Positions 39,306 through 52,756 of a DNA stretch of 64,000 nt are shown piece after piece. The notes below the pieces were generated by a model. That model saw nothing but the letters and a program-made list of their open reading frames with translations, was not told the DNA's origin and ran no database searches. A program made the position numbers and the translations under genes. Numbering within the stretch: the first letter of the stretch is position 1; each line of letters starts with the position of its first letter. The DNA lies in NCBI GenBank assembly GCA_958450325.1, contig OY288243.1:65518606-65582605 (forward strand). The letters are read 5' to 3'. This DNA is from Agrostemma githago (lineage: Eukaryota > Streptophyta > Magnoliopsida > Caryophyllales > Caryophyllaceae).

Positions 39306-39756
39306 TAATTAACGAATAAAAGACAACGTACGTAATTCAAAAATATGAATAACCTCAAATGAACAATATAATTACGTTATTTGAACCAATTCTTTTTGAA
39401 TTAGTAAATATAAATTAATTTATGAGGATTTTCGTTTGACATCAATGTTAATGTCGGTTATTTGATTACAAAATTAAATACACTCATGCATATAATTTGG
39501 AAAACTTTGTATCGAAAAAATCAGTTTTAACAATGAATGATGTAAATTAGCTTTAAATATGTAATAATAATATTGCATGTTAATTTTGAGATACAAGTAC
39601 GTTAAATGTACAGATTCAAATATAAAAGTGGACGATATGAACAATTGTTCTCCATCACAAGTCACTTTACCTTTCTATTTCTTTTTGTTCCCTGTGTGTG
39701 AAACGTACTTGAGATATATATCGGAAATTTGAAATAATTTTAACTAAGTTTTCGAA

Positions 39757-40125
39757 ATGTATCCTAGAACAATCAAAATTGCTCTACTACTTGTTGTTTC
39801 AATCCTTGTTATCTCTGAACAATGTTTCGCAAATGACTCTGTTGCCGCACCTAGCACCTTGAAGGCGGACGACTTTAAAAAATGTGAAAGGAAGCTAGGT
39901 GCAACTTTTGGCGGTGTAATATCCGAATATATCTTTAACAATGGAAAACAAGTATCGAAAGAAACTTGCAACGCTCTATTAAAGGTCGGAGAGGACTGTC
40001 ACAAGCTTCTAACACAAGTGTCTATAGTCGACAAGCGTCTCGGTGAGAAAGAGACAAACGAAGCGTGGCTCAAAAACGAAAAAGTATGGGAACTTTGCAA
40101 GACATTTGGACATGTTTCTAATTAG
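39757..40125 (+). CDS. Copy 17: prolamin-like secreted protein
   Basis: Complete frame with four mature cysteines. Its private change is Ser35Leu (TCG to TTG) in the linker after the signal peptide; otherwise consensus. This gene ends the region affected by the 6,254-bp duplication, and its upstream spacer probably represents the original right-hand flank. Confidence 0.85.
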   Translation: MYPRTIKIALLLVVSILVISEQCFANDSVAAPSTLKADDFKKCERKLGATFGGVISEYIFNNGKQVSKETCNALLKVGEDCHKLLTQVSIVDKRLGEKETNEAWLKNEKVWELCKTFGHVSN

Positions 40126-41924
40126 TTCGTTAATATATGTATTTATATCTTTAAATGGAAAATTAGTACGAGATATGATCAAATAAATATGGTTATTAGA
40201 TAAACATTGTCTGAAAGCTTCATTAATTACATTTTTATGGTAAATTGAACATAATAATATAGCTTCTACCACGGAGTTTTTTTTCAGTGTAGTGTCGTTG
40301 TTGAAGACATGCATATTATTTTACATTATTTGATTTGGTTGATTAATTATGCTTTTCGTTGATTCCAATGTTGATTAACTATCATATATATGTACTTTAC
40401 TATTTTATCGCATTAACCTAACTATGTATCTCGTTTGGTAAAAAAAAAACTCGAAATTTAGTTTAAATTAACCAAAGTGTTATTTTACTCTTTCTTATTT
40501 TGACTACACATATACTCATCTTCGTAATTCTATAGATAGAATAACATATCCAACAAACATCAATTAAATAAATGAGATATTTTTCATGTTGACCTATAAT
40601 AATGATTGGAACGAGTTGAATAAAGTGTTCACAAAAACTTAAAACTCATATATATATTAGTTAAAATATATGTAAACATCGTATGTATCATGTGATTTAG
40701 TATTCCTTAAATTTCTGTTAAAGAACATTGGTCGTATTTTGTGTTGAAAATATTATTTAAGAATAGTCATTACATCAAAATGATTATGACTGAAATTGTA
40801 AAATTTTAAAAGCATCAAGTTATTTTCTTTCCATAAATATTAATATAAATAGTATCAATACTTAAAGGAGTGAAAATATTTAAAAATAAATTGTTTTTGT
40901 AAAAAGCGAAAAACTACATACTATTGTCAACAGTAACAAGTACGTACATACATCCATGTACATAGTTAAGATTTTCTTTAATATTATGATTATTCGAACA
41001 CTCACTATACTTCTGACATTGACAATAAAGCGAATATGTTTAAAAAATCTCGCAAAAATAGATATTTATATTTCTTAAAGTAAGAGAATTTCGCTCAAGC
41101 CATCAGATGTAATTAACAATAAACTATGTAATGACGACTTTTCGAAGATTTTATTTAATATAAATCCACGAACAAAGTAATTCAAGTGATAGCAATATAA
41201 TTTACTATTTTGTCAAATGATTAAATTGAAAATATAGAATATGTGAATTCGAAAATAGTAATTCGCAACAAAAAGAAAAAAAGAAGAAACATAAAGCATA
41301 TGTAATAATTAAAATAATTAAAATAAAATCGAGTATGTTACAAATTTAAATATCTTTTACAAGTTTAGGTTTTTCTTTAACTTTCACATGAGTTACTATT
41401 GGTTTAGTAAAAACAAGTGTCTTACAAATTTAAAAATAATCTAGTAAACCGTAGAAATTTAAACCTCTATACTAATTAACGAATAAAAGACAACGTACGT
41501 AAATTCAAAAATATGAATAACCTCAAATGAACAATATAATTATGTTATTTGAACCAATTCTTTTTGAATTAGTAAATATAAATTAATTTATGAGGATTTT
41601 CGTTTGACATCAATGTTAATGTCGGTTATTTGATTACAAAATTAAATACACTCATGCACATAATTTGGAAAACTTTTTATCGAAAAAATCAGTTTTAACA
41701 ATGAATGATGTAAATTAGCTTTAAATATGTAATAATAATATTGTATGTTAATTTTGAGATACAAGTACGTTAAATGTACAGATTCAAATATAAAAGTGGA
41801 CGATATGAACAATTGTTCTCCATCACAAGTCACTTTACTTTTCTATTTCTTTTTGTTCCCTGTGTGTGAAACGTACTTGAGATATATATCGGAAATTTGA
41901 AATAATTTTAACTAAGTTTTCGAA

Positions 41925-42293
41925 ATGTATCCTAGAACAATCAAAATTGCTCTACTACTTGTTGTTTCAGTCCTTGTTATCTCCGAACAATGTTTCGCAA
42001 ATGACTCTGTTGCCGCACCTAGCACCTCGAAGGCGGACGACTTTAAAAAATGTGAAAGGAAGCTAGGTGCAACTTTTGGCGGTGTAATATCCGAATATAT
42101 CTTTAACAATGGAAAACAAGTATCGAAAGAAACTTGCAACGCTCTATTAAAGGTCGGAGAGGACTTTCACAAGCTTCTAACACAAGTGTCTATAGTCGAC
42201 AAGCGTATCGGTGAGAAAGAGACAAACGAAGCGTGGCTCAAAAACGAAAAAGTATGGGAACTTTGCAAGACATTTGGACATGTTTCTAATTAG
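41925..42293 (+). CDS. Copy 18: prolamin-like protein lacking Cys81
   Basis: Complete frame, but the Cys81 codon TGT is TTT (Phe). In the family this cysteine forms part of the disulfide core, so only three mature cysteines remain and one would be unpaired. Ile16Val in the signal peptide and Leu95Ile are also private. The gene may be expressed but give a misfolded or altered protein. It is an early candidate for functional decay despite an open frame. Confidence 0.83.
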   Translation: MYPRTIKIALLLVVSVLVISEQCFANDSVAAPSTSKADDFKKCERKLGATFGGVISEYIFNNGKQVSKETCNALLKVGEDFHKLLTQVSIVDKRIGEKETNEAWLKNEKVWELCKTFGHVSN

Positions 42294-44092
42294 TTCGTTA
42301 ATATATGTATTTATATCTTTAAATGGAAAATTAGTACGAGATATGATCAAATAAACATGGTTATTAGATAAACATTGTCTGAAAGCTTCATTAATTACAT
42401 TTTTATGGTAAATTGAACATAATAATATAGCTTCTACCACGGAGTTTTTTTTCAGTGTAGTGTCGTTGTTGAAGACATGCATATTATTTTACATTATTTG
42501 ATTTGGTTGATTAATTATGCTTTTCGTTGATTCCAATGTTGATTAACTATCATATATATGTACTTTACTATTTTATCGCATTAACCTAACTATGTATCTC
42601 TTTTGGTAAAAAAAAACTCGAAATTTAGTTTAAATTAACCAAAGTGTTATTTTACTCTCTCTTATTTTGACTACACAAATACTCATCTTCGTAATTCTAT
42701 AGATAGAATAACATATCCAACAAACATCAATTAAATAAATGAGATATTTTTCATGTTGACCTATAATAATGATTGGAACGAGTTGAATAAAGTTTTCACA
42801 AAAACATAAAACTCATATATATATTATTTAAAATATATGTAAACATCGTATGTATCATGTGATTTAGTATTCCTTAAATTTCTGTTAACGAACATTGGTC
42901 GTATTCTGTGCTGAAAATATTATTTAAGAATAGTCATTACATCAAAATGATTATGACTGAAAATGTAAAATTTTAAAAGCATCAAGTTATTTTCTTTCCA
43001 TAAATATTAATATAAATAGTATCAATACTTAAAGGAGTGAAAATATTTAAAAATAAAATTGTTTTTGTAAAAAGCGAAAAACTACATACTATTGTCAACA
43101 GTAACAAGTACGTACATACATCCATGTACATAGTTAAGATTTTCTTTAATCTTATGATTATTCGAACACTCAATATACTTCTGACATTGACAATAAAGCG
43201 AATATGTTTAAAAAATCTCGCAAAAATAGATATTTATATTTCTTAAAGTAAGAGAATTTCGCTCAAGCCATCAGATGTAATTAACAATAAACTATGTAAT
43301 GACGACTTTTCGAAGATTTTATTTAATATAAATCCACGAACAAAGTAATTCAAGTGATAGCAATATAATTTACTATTTTGTCAAATGATTAAATTGAAAA
43401 TATAGAATATGTGAATTCGAAAATAGTAATTCGCAACAAAAAGAAAAAAAGAAGAAACATAAAGCATATGTAATAATTAAAATAATTAAAATAAAATCGA
43501 GTATGTTACAAATTTATATATCTTTTACAAGTTTAGGTTTTTCTTTAACTTTCACATGAGTTATTATTGGTTTAGTAAAAACAAGTGTCTTACAAATTTA
43601 AAAATAATCTAGTAAACCGTAGAAATTTAAACCTCTATACTAATTAACGAATAAAAGACAACGTACGTAAATTCAAAAATATGAATAACCTCAAATGAAC
43701 AATATAATTATGTTATTTGAACCAATTCTTTTTGAATTAGTAAATATAAATTAATTTATGAGGATTTTCGTTTGACGTCAATGTTAATGTCGGTTATTTG
43801 ATTACAAAATTAGATACACTCATGCATATAATTTGGAAAACTTTTTATCGAAAAAATCAGTTTTAACAATGAATGATGTAAATTAGCTTTAAATATGTAA
43901 TAATAATATTGTATGTTAATTTTGAGATACAAGTAAGTTAAATGTACAGATTCAAATATAAAAGTGGACGATATGAACAATTGTTCTCCATCACAAGTCA
44001 CTTTACTTTTCTATTTCTTTTTGTTCCCTGTGTGTGAAACGTACTTGAGATATATATCGGAAATTTGAAATAATTTTAACTAAGTTTTCGAA

Positions 44093-44461
44093 ATGTATCC
44101 TAGAACAATCAAAATTGCTCTACTACTTGTTGTTTCAATCCTTGTTATCTCTGAACAATGTTTCGCAAATGACTCTGTTGCCGCACCTAGCACCTCGAAG
44201 GCGGACGACTTTAAAAAATGTGAAAGGAAGCTAGGTGCAACTTTTGGCGGTGTAATATCCGAATATATCTTTAACAATGGAAAACAAGTATCGAAAGAAA
44301 CTTGCAACGCTCTATTAAAGGTCGGAGAGGACTGTCACAAGCTTCTAACACAAGTGTCTATAGTCGACAAGCGTCTCGGTGGGAAAGAGACAAACGAAGC
44401 GTGGCTCAAAAACGAAAAAGTATGGGAACTTTGCAAGACATTTGGATATGTTTCTAATTAG
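44093..44461 (+). CDS. Copy 19: prolamin-like secreted protein
   Basis: Complete frame with four mature cysteines. Private changes are Glu97Gly, in the charged segment before Trp104, and His119Tyr near the C-terminus. The spacers following copies 18 and 19 share markers such as CTCTTTTGG and an extra A in AAAATAAAATTG. Confidence 0.84.
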   Translation: MYPRTIKIALLLVVSILVISEQCFANDSVAAPSTSKADDFKKCERKLGATFGGVISEYIFNNGKQVSKETCNALLKVGEDCHKLLTQVSIVDKRLGGKETNEAWLKNEKVWELCKTFGYVSN

Positions 44462-45469
44462 TTCGTTAATATATGTATTTATATCTTTAAATGGAAAATT
44501 AGTACGAGATATGATCAAATAAATATGGTTATTAGATAAACATTGTCTGAAAGTTTCATTAATTACATTTTTATGGTAAATTGAACATAATAATATAGCT
44601 TCTACCACGGAGTTTTTTTTCAGTGTAGTGTCGTTGTTGAAGACATGCATATTATTTTACATTATTTGATTTGGTTGATTAATTATGCTTTTGGTTGATT
44701 CCAATGTTGATTAACTATCATATATATGTACTTTACTATTTTATCGCATTAACCTAACTATGTATCTCTTTTGGTAAAAAAAAAACTCGAAATTTAGTTT
44801 AAATTAACCAAAGTGTTATTTTACTCTCTCTTATTTTGACTACACAAATACTCATCTTCGTAATTCTATAGATAGAATAACATATCCAACAAACATCAAT
44901 TAAATAAATGAGATATTTTTCATGTTGACCTATAATAATGATTGGAACGAGTTGAATAAAGTTTTCACAAAAACATAAAACTCATATATATATTATTTAA
45001 AATATATGTAAACATCGTATGTATCATGTGATTTAGTATTCCTTAAATTTCTGTTAACGAACATTGGTCGTATTCTGTGCTGAAAATATTATTTAAGAAT
45101 AGTCATTACATCAAAATGATTATGACTGAAAATGTAAAATTTTAAAAGCATCAAGTTATTTTCTTTCCATAAATATTAATATAAATAGTATCAATACTTA
45201 AAGGAGTGAAAATATTTAAAAATAAAATTGTTTTTGTAAAAAGCGAAAAACTACATACTATTGTCAACAGTAACAAGTACGTACATACATCCATGTACAT
45301 AGTTAAGATTTTCTTTAATCTTATGATTATTCGAACACTCAATATACTTCTGACATTGACAATAAAGCGAATATGTTTAAAAAATCTCGCAAAAATAGAT
45401 ATTTATATTTCTTAAAGTAAGAGAATTTCGCTCAAGCCATCAGATGTAATTAACAATAAACTATGTAAG

Positions 45470-46630
45470 GACGACTTTTCGAAGATTTTATTTAATATAA
45501 ATCCACGAACAAAGTAATTCAAGTGATAGCAATATAAATTACTATTTTGTCAAATGATTAAATTGAAAATATAGAATATGTGAATTCGAAAATAGTAATT
45601 CGCAACAAAAAGAAAAAAAGAAGAAACATAAAGCATATGTAATAATTAAAATAATTAAAATAAAATCGAGTATGTTACAAATTTATATATCTTTTACAAG
45701 TTTAGGTTTTTCTTTAACTTTCACATGAGTTATTATTGGTTTAGTAAAAACAAGTGTCTTACAAATATAAAAATAATCTAGTAAACCGTAGAAATTTAAA
45801 CCTCTATACTAATTAACGAATAAAAGACAACGTACGTAAATTCAAAAATATGAATAACCTCAAATGAACAATTTAATTATGTTATTTGAACCAATTCTTT
45901 TTGAATTAGTAAATATAAATTAATTTATGAGGATTTTCGTTTGACGTCAATGTTAATGTCGGTTATTTGATTACAAAATTAAATACACTCATGCATATAA
46001 TTTGGAAAACTTTTTATCGAAAAAATCAATTTTAACAATGAATGATGTAAATTAGCCTTAAATATGTAATAATAATATTGTATGTTAATTTTGAGATACA
46101 AGTACGTTAAATGTACAGATTCAAATATAAAAGTGGGCGATATGAACAATTGTTCTCCATCACAAGTCACTTTACTTTTCTATTTCTTTTTGTTCCCTGT
46201 GTGTGAAACGTACTTGAGATATATATCGGAAATTTGAAATAATTTTAACTAAGTTTTCGAAATGTATCCTAGAACAATCAAAATTGCTCTACTACTTGTT
46301 GTTTCAATCCTTGTTATCTCTGAACAATGTTTCGCAAATGACTCTGTTGCCGCACCTAGCACCTCGAAGGCGGACGACTTTAAAAAATGTGAAAGGAAGC
46401 TAGGTGCAACTTTTGGCGGTGTAATATCCGAATATATCTTTAACAATGGAAAACAAGTATCGAAAGAAACTTGCAACGCTCTATTAAAGGTCGGAGAGGA
46501 CTGTCACAAGCTTCTAACACAAGTGTCTATAGTCGACAAGCGTCTCGGTGAGAAAGAGACAAACGAAGCGTGGCTCAAAAACGAAAAAGTGTGGGAACTT
46601 TGCAAGACATTTGGACATGTTTCTAATTAG
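45470..46630 (+). repeat. Subfamily-A tract inside the B region (unit of copy 20)
   Basis: Upstream of about 45300 the spacer has the B marker TGTACATAG. From about 45470 it shows A markers: GTAAGGACGAC, ACAAATATAAAAAT, AACAATTTAATT, ATCAATTTTAAC, AGCCTTAAAT and the GTG codon for Val110. B-region markers return after the gene. A local GACGTC variant shared with neighbouring B units lies inside (near 45943), so the tract is mosaic. Gene conversion or double exchange with an A unit is the simplest explanation. Confidence 0.7.
46262..46630 (+). CDS. Copy 20: prolamin-like secreted protein, consensus sequence
   Basis: Complete frame whose protein equals the array consensus used for numbering here: signal peptide 1-25 and cysteines 43, 71, 81 and 114. 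Unlike its neighbours it uses the A-subfamily codon GTG at Val110, in line with the A-like tract that covers it. A one-base change (GTGGGCG) lies just after the TATA box. Confidence 0.86.
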   Translation: MYPRTIKIALLLVVSILVISEQCFANDSVAAPSTSKADDFKKCERKLGATFGGVISEYIFNNGKQVSKETCNALLKVGEDCHKLLTQVSIVDKRLGEKETNEAWLKNEKVWELCKTFGHVSN

Positions 46631-48429
46631 TTCGTTAATATATGTATTTATATCTTTAAATGGAAAATTAGTACGAGATATGATCAAATAAATATGGTTA
46701 TTAGATAAACATTGTCTGAAAGCTTCATTAATTACATTTTTATGGTAAATTGAACATAATAATATAGCTTCTACCACGGAGTTTTTTTTCAGTGTAGTGT
46801 CGTTGTTGAAGACATGCATATTATTTTACATTATTTGATTTGGTTGATTAATTATGCTTTTCGTTGATTCCAATGTTGATTAACTATCATATATATGTAC
46901 TTTACTATTTTATCGCATTAACCTAACTATGTATCTCTTTTGGTAAAAAAAAACTCGAAATTTAGTTTAAATTAACCAAAGTGTTATTTTACTCTCTCTT
47001 ATTTTGACTACACAAATACTCATCTTCGTAATTCTATAGATAGAATAACATATCCAACAAACATCAATTAAATAAATGAGATATTTTTCATGTTGACCTA
47101 TAATAATGATTGGAACGAGTTGAATAAAGTGTTCACAAAAACATAAAACTCATATATATATTATTTAAAATATATGTAAACATCGTATGTATCATGTGAT
47201 TTAGTATTCCTTAAATTTCTGTTAACGAACATTGGTCGTATTCTGTGTTGAAAATATTATTTAAGAATAGTCATTACATCAAAATGATTATGACTGAAAA
47301 TGTAAAATTTTAAAAGCATCAAGTTATTTTCTTTCCATAAATATTAATATAAATAGTATCAATACTTAAAGGAGTGAAAATATTTAAAAATAAATTGTTT
47401 TTGTAAAAAGCGAAAAACTACATACTATTGTCAACAGTAACAAGTACGTACATACATCCATGTACATAGTTAAGATTTTCTTTAATCTTATGATTATTCG
47501 AACACTCAATATACTTCTGACATTGACAATAAAGCGAATATGTTTAAAAAATCTCGCAAAAATAGATATTTATATTTCTTAAAGTAAGAGAATTTCGCTC
47601 AAGCCATCAGATGTAATTAACAATAAACTATGTAATGACGACTTTTCGAAGATTTTATTTAATATAAATCCACGAACAAAGTAATTCAAGTGATAGCAAT
47701 ATAATTTACTATTTTGTCAAATGATTAAATTGAAAATATAGAATATGTGAATTCGAAAATAGTAATTCGCAACAAAAAGAAAAAAAGAAGAAACATAAAG
47801 CATATGTAATAATTAAAATAATTAAAATAAAATCGAGTATGTTACAAATTTATATATCTTTTACAAGTTTAGGTTTTTCTTTAACTTTCACATGAGTTAT
47901 TATTGGTTTAGTAAAAAAAAAGTGTCTTACAAATTTAAAAATAATCTAGTAAACCGTAGAAAATTAAACCTCTATACTAATTAACGAATAAAAGACAACG
48001 TACGTAAATTCAAAAATATGAATAACCTCAAATGAACAATATAATTATGTTATTTGAGCCAATTCTTTTTGAATTAGTAAATATAAATTAATTTATGAGG
48101 ATTTTCGTTTGACGTCAATGTTAATGTCGGTTATTTGATTACAAAATTAAATACACTCATGCATATAATTTGGAAAACTTTTTATCGAAAAAATCAGTTT
48201 TAACAATGAATGATGTAAATTAGCTTTAAATATGTAATAATAATATTGTATGTTAATTTTGAGATACAAGTACGTTAAATGTACAGATTCAAATATAAAA
48301 GTGGACGATATGAACAATTGTTCTCCATCACAAGCCACTTTACTTTTCTATTTCTTTTTGTTCCCTGTGTGTGAAACGTACTTGAGATATATATCGGAAA
48401 TTTGAAATAATTTTAACTAAGTTTTCGAA

Positions 48430-48798
48430 ATGTATCCTAGAACAATCAAAATTGCTCTACTACTTGTTGTTTTAATCCTTGTTATCTCTGAACAATGTTT
48501 CGCAAATGACTCTGTTGCCGCAACTAGCACCTCCAAGCCGGACGACTTTAAAAAATGTGAAAGGATGCTAGGTGCAACTTTTGGCGGTGTAATATCCGAA
48601 TATATCTTTAACAATGGAAAACAAGTATCGAAAGAAACTTGCAACGCTCTATTAAAGGTCGGAGAGGACTGTCACAAGCTTCTAACACAAGTGTCTATAG
48701 TCGACAAGCGTCTCGGTGAGAAAGAGACAAACGAAGCGTGGCTCAAAAATGAAAAAGTATGGGATCTTTGCAAGACATTTGGACATGTTTCTAATTAG
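48430..48798 (+). CDS. Copy 21: prolamin-like secreted protein
   Basis: Complete frame with five replacements: Ser15Leu (signal peptide core), Pro32Thr, Ala37Pro, Lys46Met and Glu112Asp. All four mature cysteines are kept. The protein is identical to copy 22. This is among the most divergent sequences in the array. Confidence 0.84.
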   Translation: MYPRTIKIALLLVVLILVISEQCFANDSVAATSTSKPDDFKKCERMLGATFGGVISEYIFNNGKQVSKETCNALLKVGEDCHKLLTQVSIVDKRLGEKETNEAWLKNEKVWDLCKTFGHVSN

Positions 48799-50597
48799 TT
48801 CGTTAATATATGTATTTATATCTTTAAATGGAAAATTATTACGAGATATGATCAAATAAATATGGTTATTAGATAAACATTGCCTGAAAGCTTCATTAAT
48901 TACATTTTTATGGTAAATTGAACATAATAATATAGCTTCTACCACGGAGTTTTTTTTCAGTGTAGTGTCGTTGTTGAAGAAATGCATATTATTTTACATT
49001 ATTTGATTTGGTTGATTAATTATGCTTTTCGTTGATTCCAATGTTGATTAACTATCATATATATGTACTTTACTATTTTATCGCATTAACCTAACTATGT
49101 ATCTCGTTTGGTAAAAAAAAAACTCGAAATTTAGTTTAAATTAACCAAAGTGTTATTTTACTCTCTCTTATTTTGACTACACATATACTCATCTTCGTAA
49201 TTCTATAGATAGAATAACATATTCAACAAACATCAATTAAATAAATGAGATATTTTTCATGTTGACCTATAATAATGATTGGAACGAGTTGAATAAAGTG
49301 TTCACAAAAACTTAAAACTCATATATATATTATTTATAATATATATAAACATCGTATGTATCATGTGATTTAGTATTCCTTAAATTTCTGTTAACGAACA
49401 TTGGTCGTATTCTGTGTTGAAAATATTATTTAAGAATAGTCATTACATCAAAATGATTATGACTGAAAATGTAAAATTTTAAAAGCATCAAGTTATTTTC
49501 TTTCCATAAATATTAATATAAATAGTATCAATACTTAAAGGAGTCAAAATATTTAAAAATAAATTGTTTTTGTAAAAAGCGAAAAACTACATACTATTGT
49601 CAACAGTAACAAGTACGTACATACATCCATGTACATAGTTAAGATTTTCTTTAATCTTATGATTATTCGAACACTCACTATACTTCTGACATTGACAATA
49701 AAGCGAATATGTTTAAAAAATCTCGCAAAAATAGATATTTATATTTCTTAAAGTAAGAGAATTTCGCTCAAGCCATCAGATGTAATTAACAATAAACTAT
49801 GTAATGACGACTTTTCGAAGATTTTATTTAATATAAATCCACGAACAAAGTAATTCAAGTGATAGCAATATAATTTACTATTTTGTCAAATGATTAAATT
49901 GAAAATATAGAATATGTGAATTCGAAAATAGTAATTCGCAACAAAAAGAAAAAAAGAAGAAACATAAAGCATATGTAATAATTAAAATAATTAAAATAAA
50001 ATCGAGTATGTTACAAATTTATATATCTTTTACAGTTTAGGTTTTTCTTTAACTTTCACATGAGTTATTATTGGTTTAGTAAAAACAAGTGTCTTACAAA
50101 TTTAAAAATAATCTAGTAAACCGTAGAAATTTAAACCTCTATACTAATTAACGAATAAAAGACAACGTACGTAAATTCAAAAATATGAATAACCTCAAAT
50201 GAACAATATAATTATGTTATTTGAACCAATTCTTTTTGAATTAGTAAATATAAATTAATTTATGAGGATTTTCGTTTGACGTCAATGTTAATGTCGGTTA
50301 TTTGATTACAAAATTAAATACACTCATGCATATAATTTGGAAAACTTTTTATCGAAAAAAATCAGTTTTAACAATGAATGATGTAAATTAGCTTTAAATA
50401 CGTAATAATAATATTGTATGTTAATTTTGAGATACAAGTACGTTAAATGTACAGATTTAAATATAAAAGTGGACGATATGAACAATTGTTCTCCATCACA
50501 AGCCACTTTACTTTTCTATTTCTTTTTGTTCCCTGTGTGTGAAACGTACTTGAGATATATATCGGAAATTTGAAATAATTTTAACTAAGTTTTCGAA

Positions 50598-50966
50598 ATG
50601 TATCCTAGAACAATCAAAATTGCTCTACTACTTGTTGTTTTAATCCTTGTTATCTCTGAACAATGTTTCGCAAATGACTCTGTTGCCGCAACTAGCACCT
50701 CCAAGCCGGACGACTTTAAAAAATGTGAAAGGATGCTAGGTGCAACTTTTGGCGGTGTAATATCCGAATATATCTTTAACAATGGAAAACAAGTATCGAA
50801 AGAAACTTGCAACGCTCTATTAAAGGTCGGAGAGGACTGTCACAAGCTTCTAACACAAGTGTCTATAGTCGACAAGCGTCTCGGTGAGAAAGAGACAAAC
50901 GAAGCGTGGCTCAAAAATGAAAAAGTATGGGATCTTTGCAAGACATTTGGACATGTTTCTAATTAG
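50598..50966 (+). CDS. Copy 22: prolamin-like secreted protein
   Basis: Complete frame, identical protein to copy 21. The spacer after it carries a 9-bp deletion that is also present after copies 23 and 24, so it begins the youngest homogenised run. Confidence 0.84.
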   Translation: MYPRTIKIALLLVVLILVISEQCFANDSVAATSTSKPDDFKKCERMLGATFGGVISEYIFNNGKQVSKETCNALLKVGEDCHKLLTQVSIVDKRLGEKETNEAWLKNEKVWDLCKTFGHVSN

Positions 50967-52756
50967 TTCGTTAATATATGTATTTATATCTTTAAATGGA
51001 AAATTATTACGAGATATGATCAAATAAATATGGTTATTAGATAAACATTGTCTGAAAGCTTCATTAATTACATTTTTATGGTAAATTGAACATAATAATA
51101 TAGCTTCTACCACGGAGTTTTTTTTCAGTGTAGTGTCGTTGTTGAAGAAATGCATATTATTTTACATTATTTGATTTGGTTGATTAATTATGCTTTTCGT
51201 TGATTCCAATGTTGATTAACTATCATATATATGTACTTTACTATTTTATCGCATTAACCTAACTATGTATCTCGTTTGGTAAAAAAAAAACTCGAAATTT
51301 AGTTTAAATTAACCAAAGTGTTATTTTACTCTCTCTTATTTTGACTACACATATACTCATCTTCGTAATTCTATAGATAGAATAACATATTCAACAAACA
51401 TCAATTAAATAAATGAGATATTTTTCATGTTGACCTATAATAATGATTGGAACGAGTTGAATAAAGTGTTCACAAAAACTTAAAACTCATATATATATTA
51501 TTTAAAATATATGTAAACATCGTATGTATCATGTGATTTAGTATTCCTTAAATTTCTGTTAACGAACATTGGTCGTATTTTGTGTTGAAAATATTATTTA
51601 AGAATAGTCATTACATCAAAATGATTATGACTGAAATTGTAAAATTTTAAAAGCATCAAGTTATTTTCTTTCCATAAATATTAATATAAATAGTATCAAT
51701 ACTTAAAGGAGTCAAAATATTTAAAAATAAATTGTTTATGTAAAAAGAGAAAAACTACATACTATTGTCAACAGTAACAAGTACGTACATACATCCATGT
51801 ACATAGTTAAGATTTTCTTTAATCTTATGATTATTCGAACACTCACTATACTTCTGACATTGACAATAAAGCGAATATGTTTAAAAAATCTCGCAAAAAT
51901 AGATATTTATATTTCTTAAAGTAAGAGAATTTCGCTCAAGCCATCAGATGTAATTAACAATAAACTATGTAATGACGACTTTTCGAAGATTTTATTTAAT
52001 ATAAATCCACGAACAAAGTAATTCAAGTGATAGCAATATAATTTACTATTTTGTCAAATGATTAAATTGAAAATATAGAATATGTGAATTCGAAAATAGT
52101 AATTCGCAACAAAAAGAAAAAAAGAAGAAACATAAAGCATATGTAATAATTAAAATAAAATCGAGTATGTTACAAATTTATATATCTTTTACAAGTTTAG
52201 GTTTTTCTTTAACTTTCACATGAGTTATTATTGGTTTAGTAAAAACAAGTGTCTTACAAATTTAAAAATAATCTAGTAAACCGTAGAAATTTAAACCTCT
52301 ATACTAATTAACGAATAAAAGACAACGTACGTAAATTCAAAAATATGAATAACCTCAAATGAACAATATAATTATGTTATTTGAACCAATTCTTTTTGAA
52401 TTAGTAAATATAAATTAATTTATGAGGATTTTCGTTTGACATCAATGTTAATGTCGGTTATTTGATTACAAAATTAAATACACTCATGCATATAATTTGG
52501 AAAACTTTTTATCGAAAAAATCAGTTTTAACAATGAATGATGTAAATTAGCTTTAAATATGTAATAATAATATTGTATGTTAATTTTGAGATACAAGTAC
52601 GTTAAATGTACAAATTCAAATATAAAAGTGGACGATATGAACAATTGTTCTCCATCACAAGTCACTTTACTTTTCTATTTCTTTTTGTTCCCTGTGTGTG
52701 AAACGTACTTGAGATATATATCGGAAATTTGAAATAATTTTAACTAAGTTTTCGAA

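Larger units (their letters stand above)
33503..39756 (+). repeat. Higher-order block, second copy (genes 14-16, 6,254 bp)
   Basis: Repeats the preceding three units with very few differences, for example GCCATTAGATG here against GCCATCAGATG near 28604. The near-identity implies a duplication much younger than the array as a whole. Confidence 0.88.

Noticed and set aside
43037..43246. Plus-strand 69-codon frame in the spacers after copies 18 and 19
   Set aside because: Created by a one-base A insertion in two units only; Lys/Ile/Asn-rich and without a domain.
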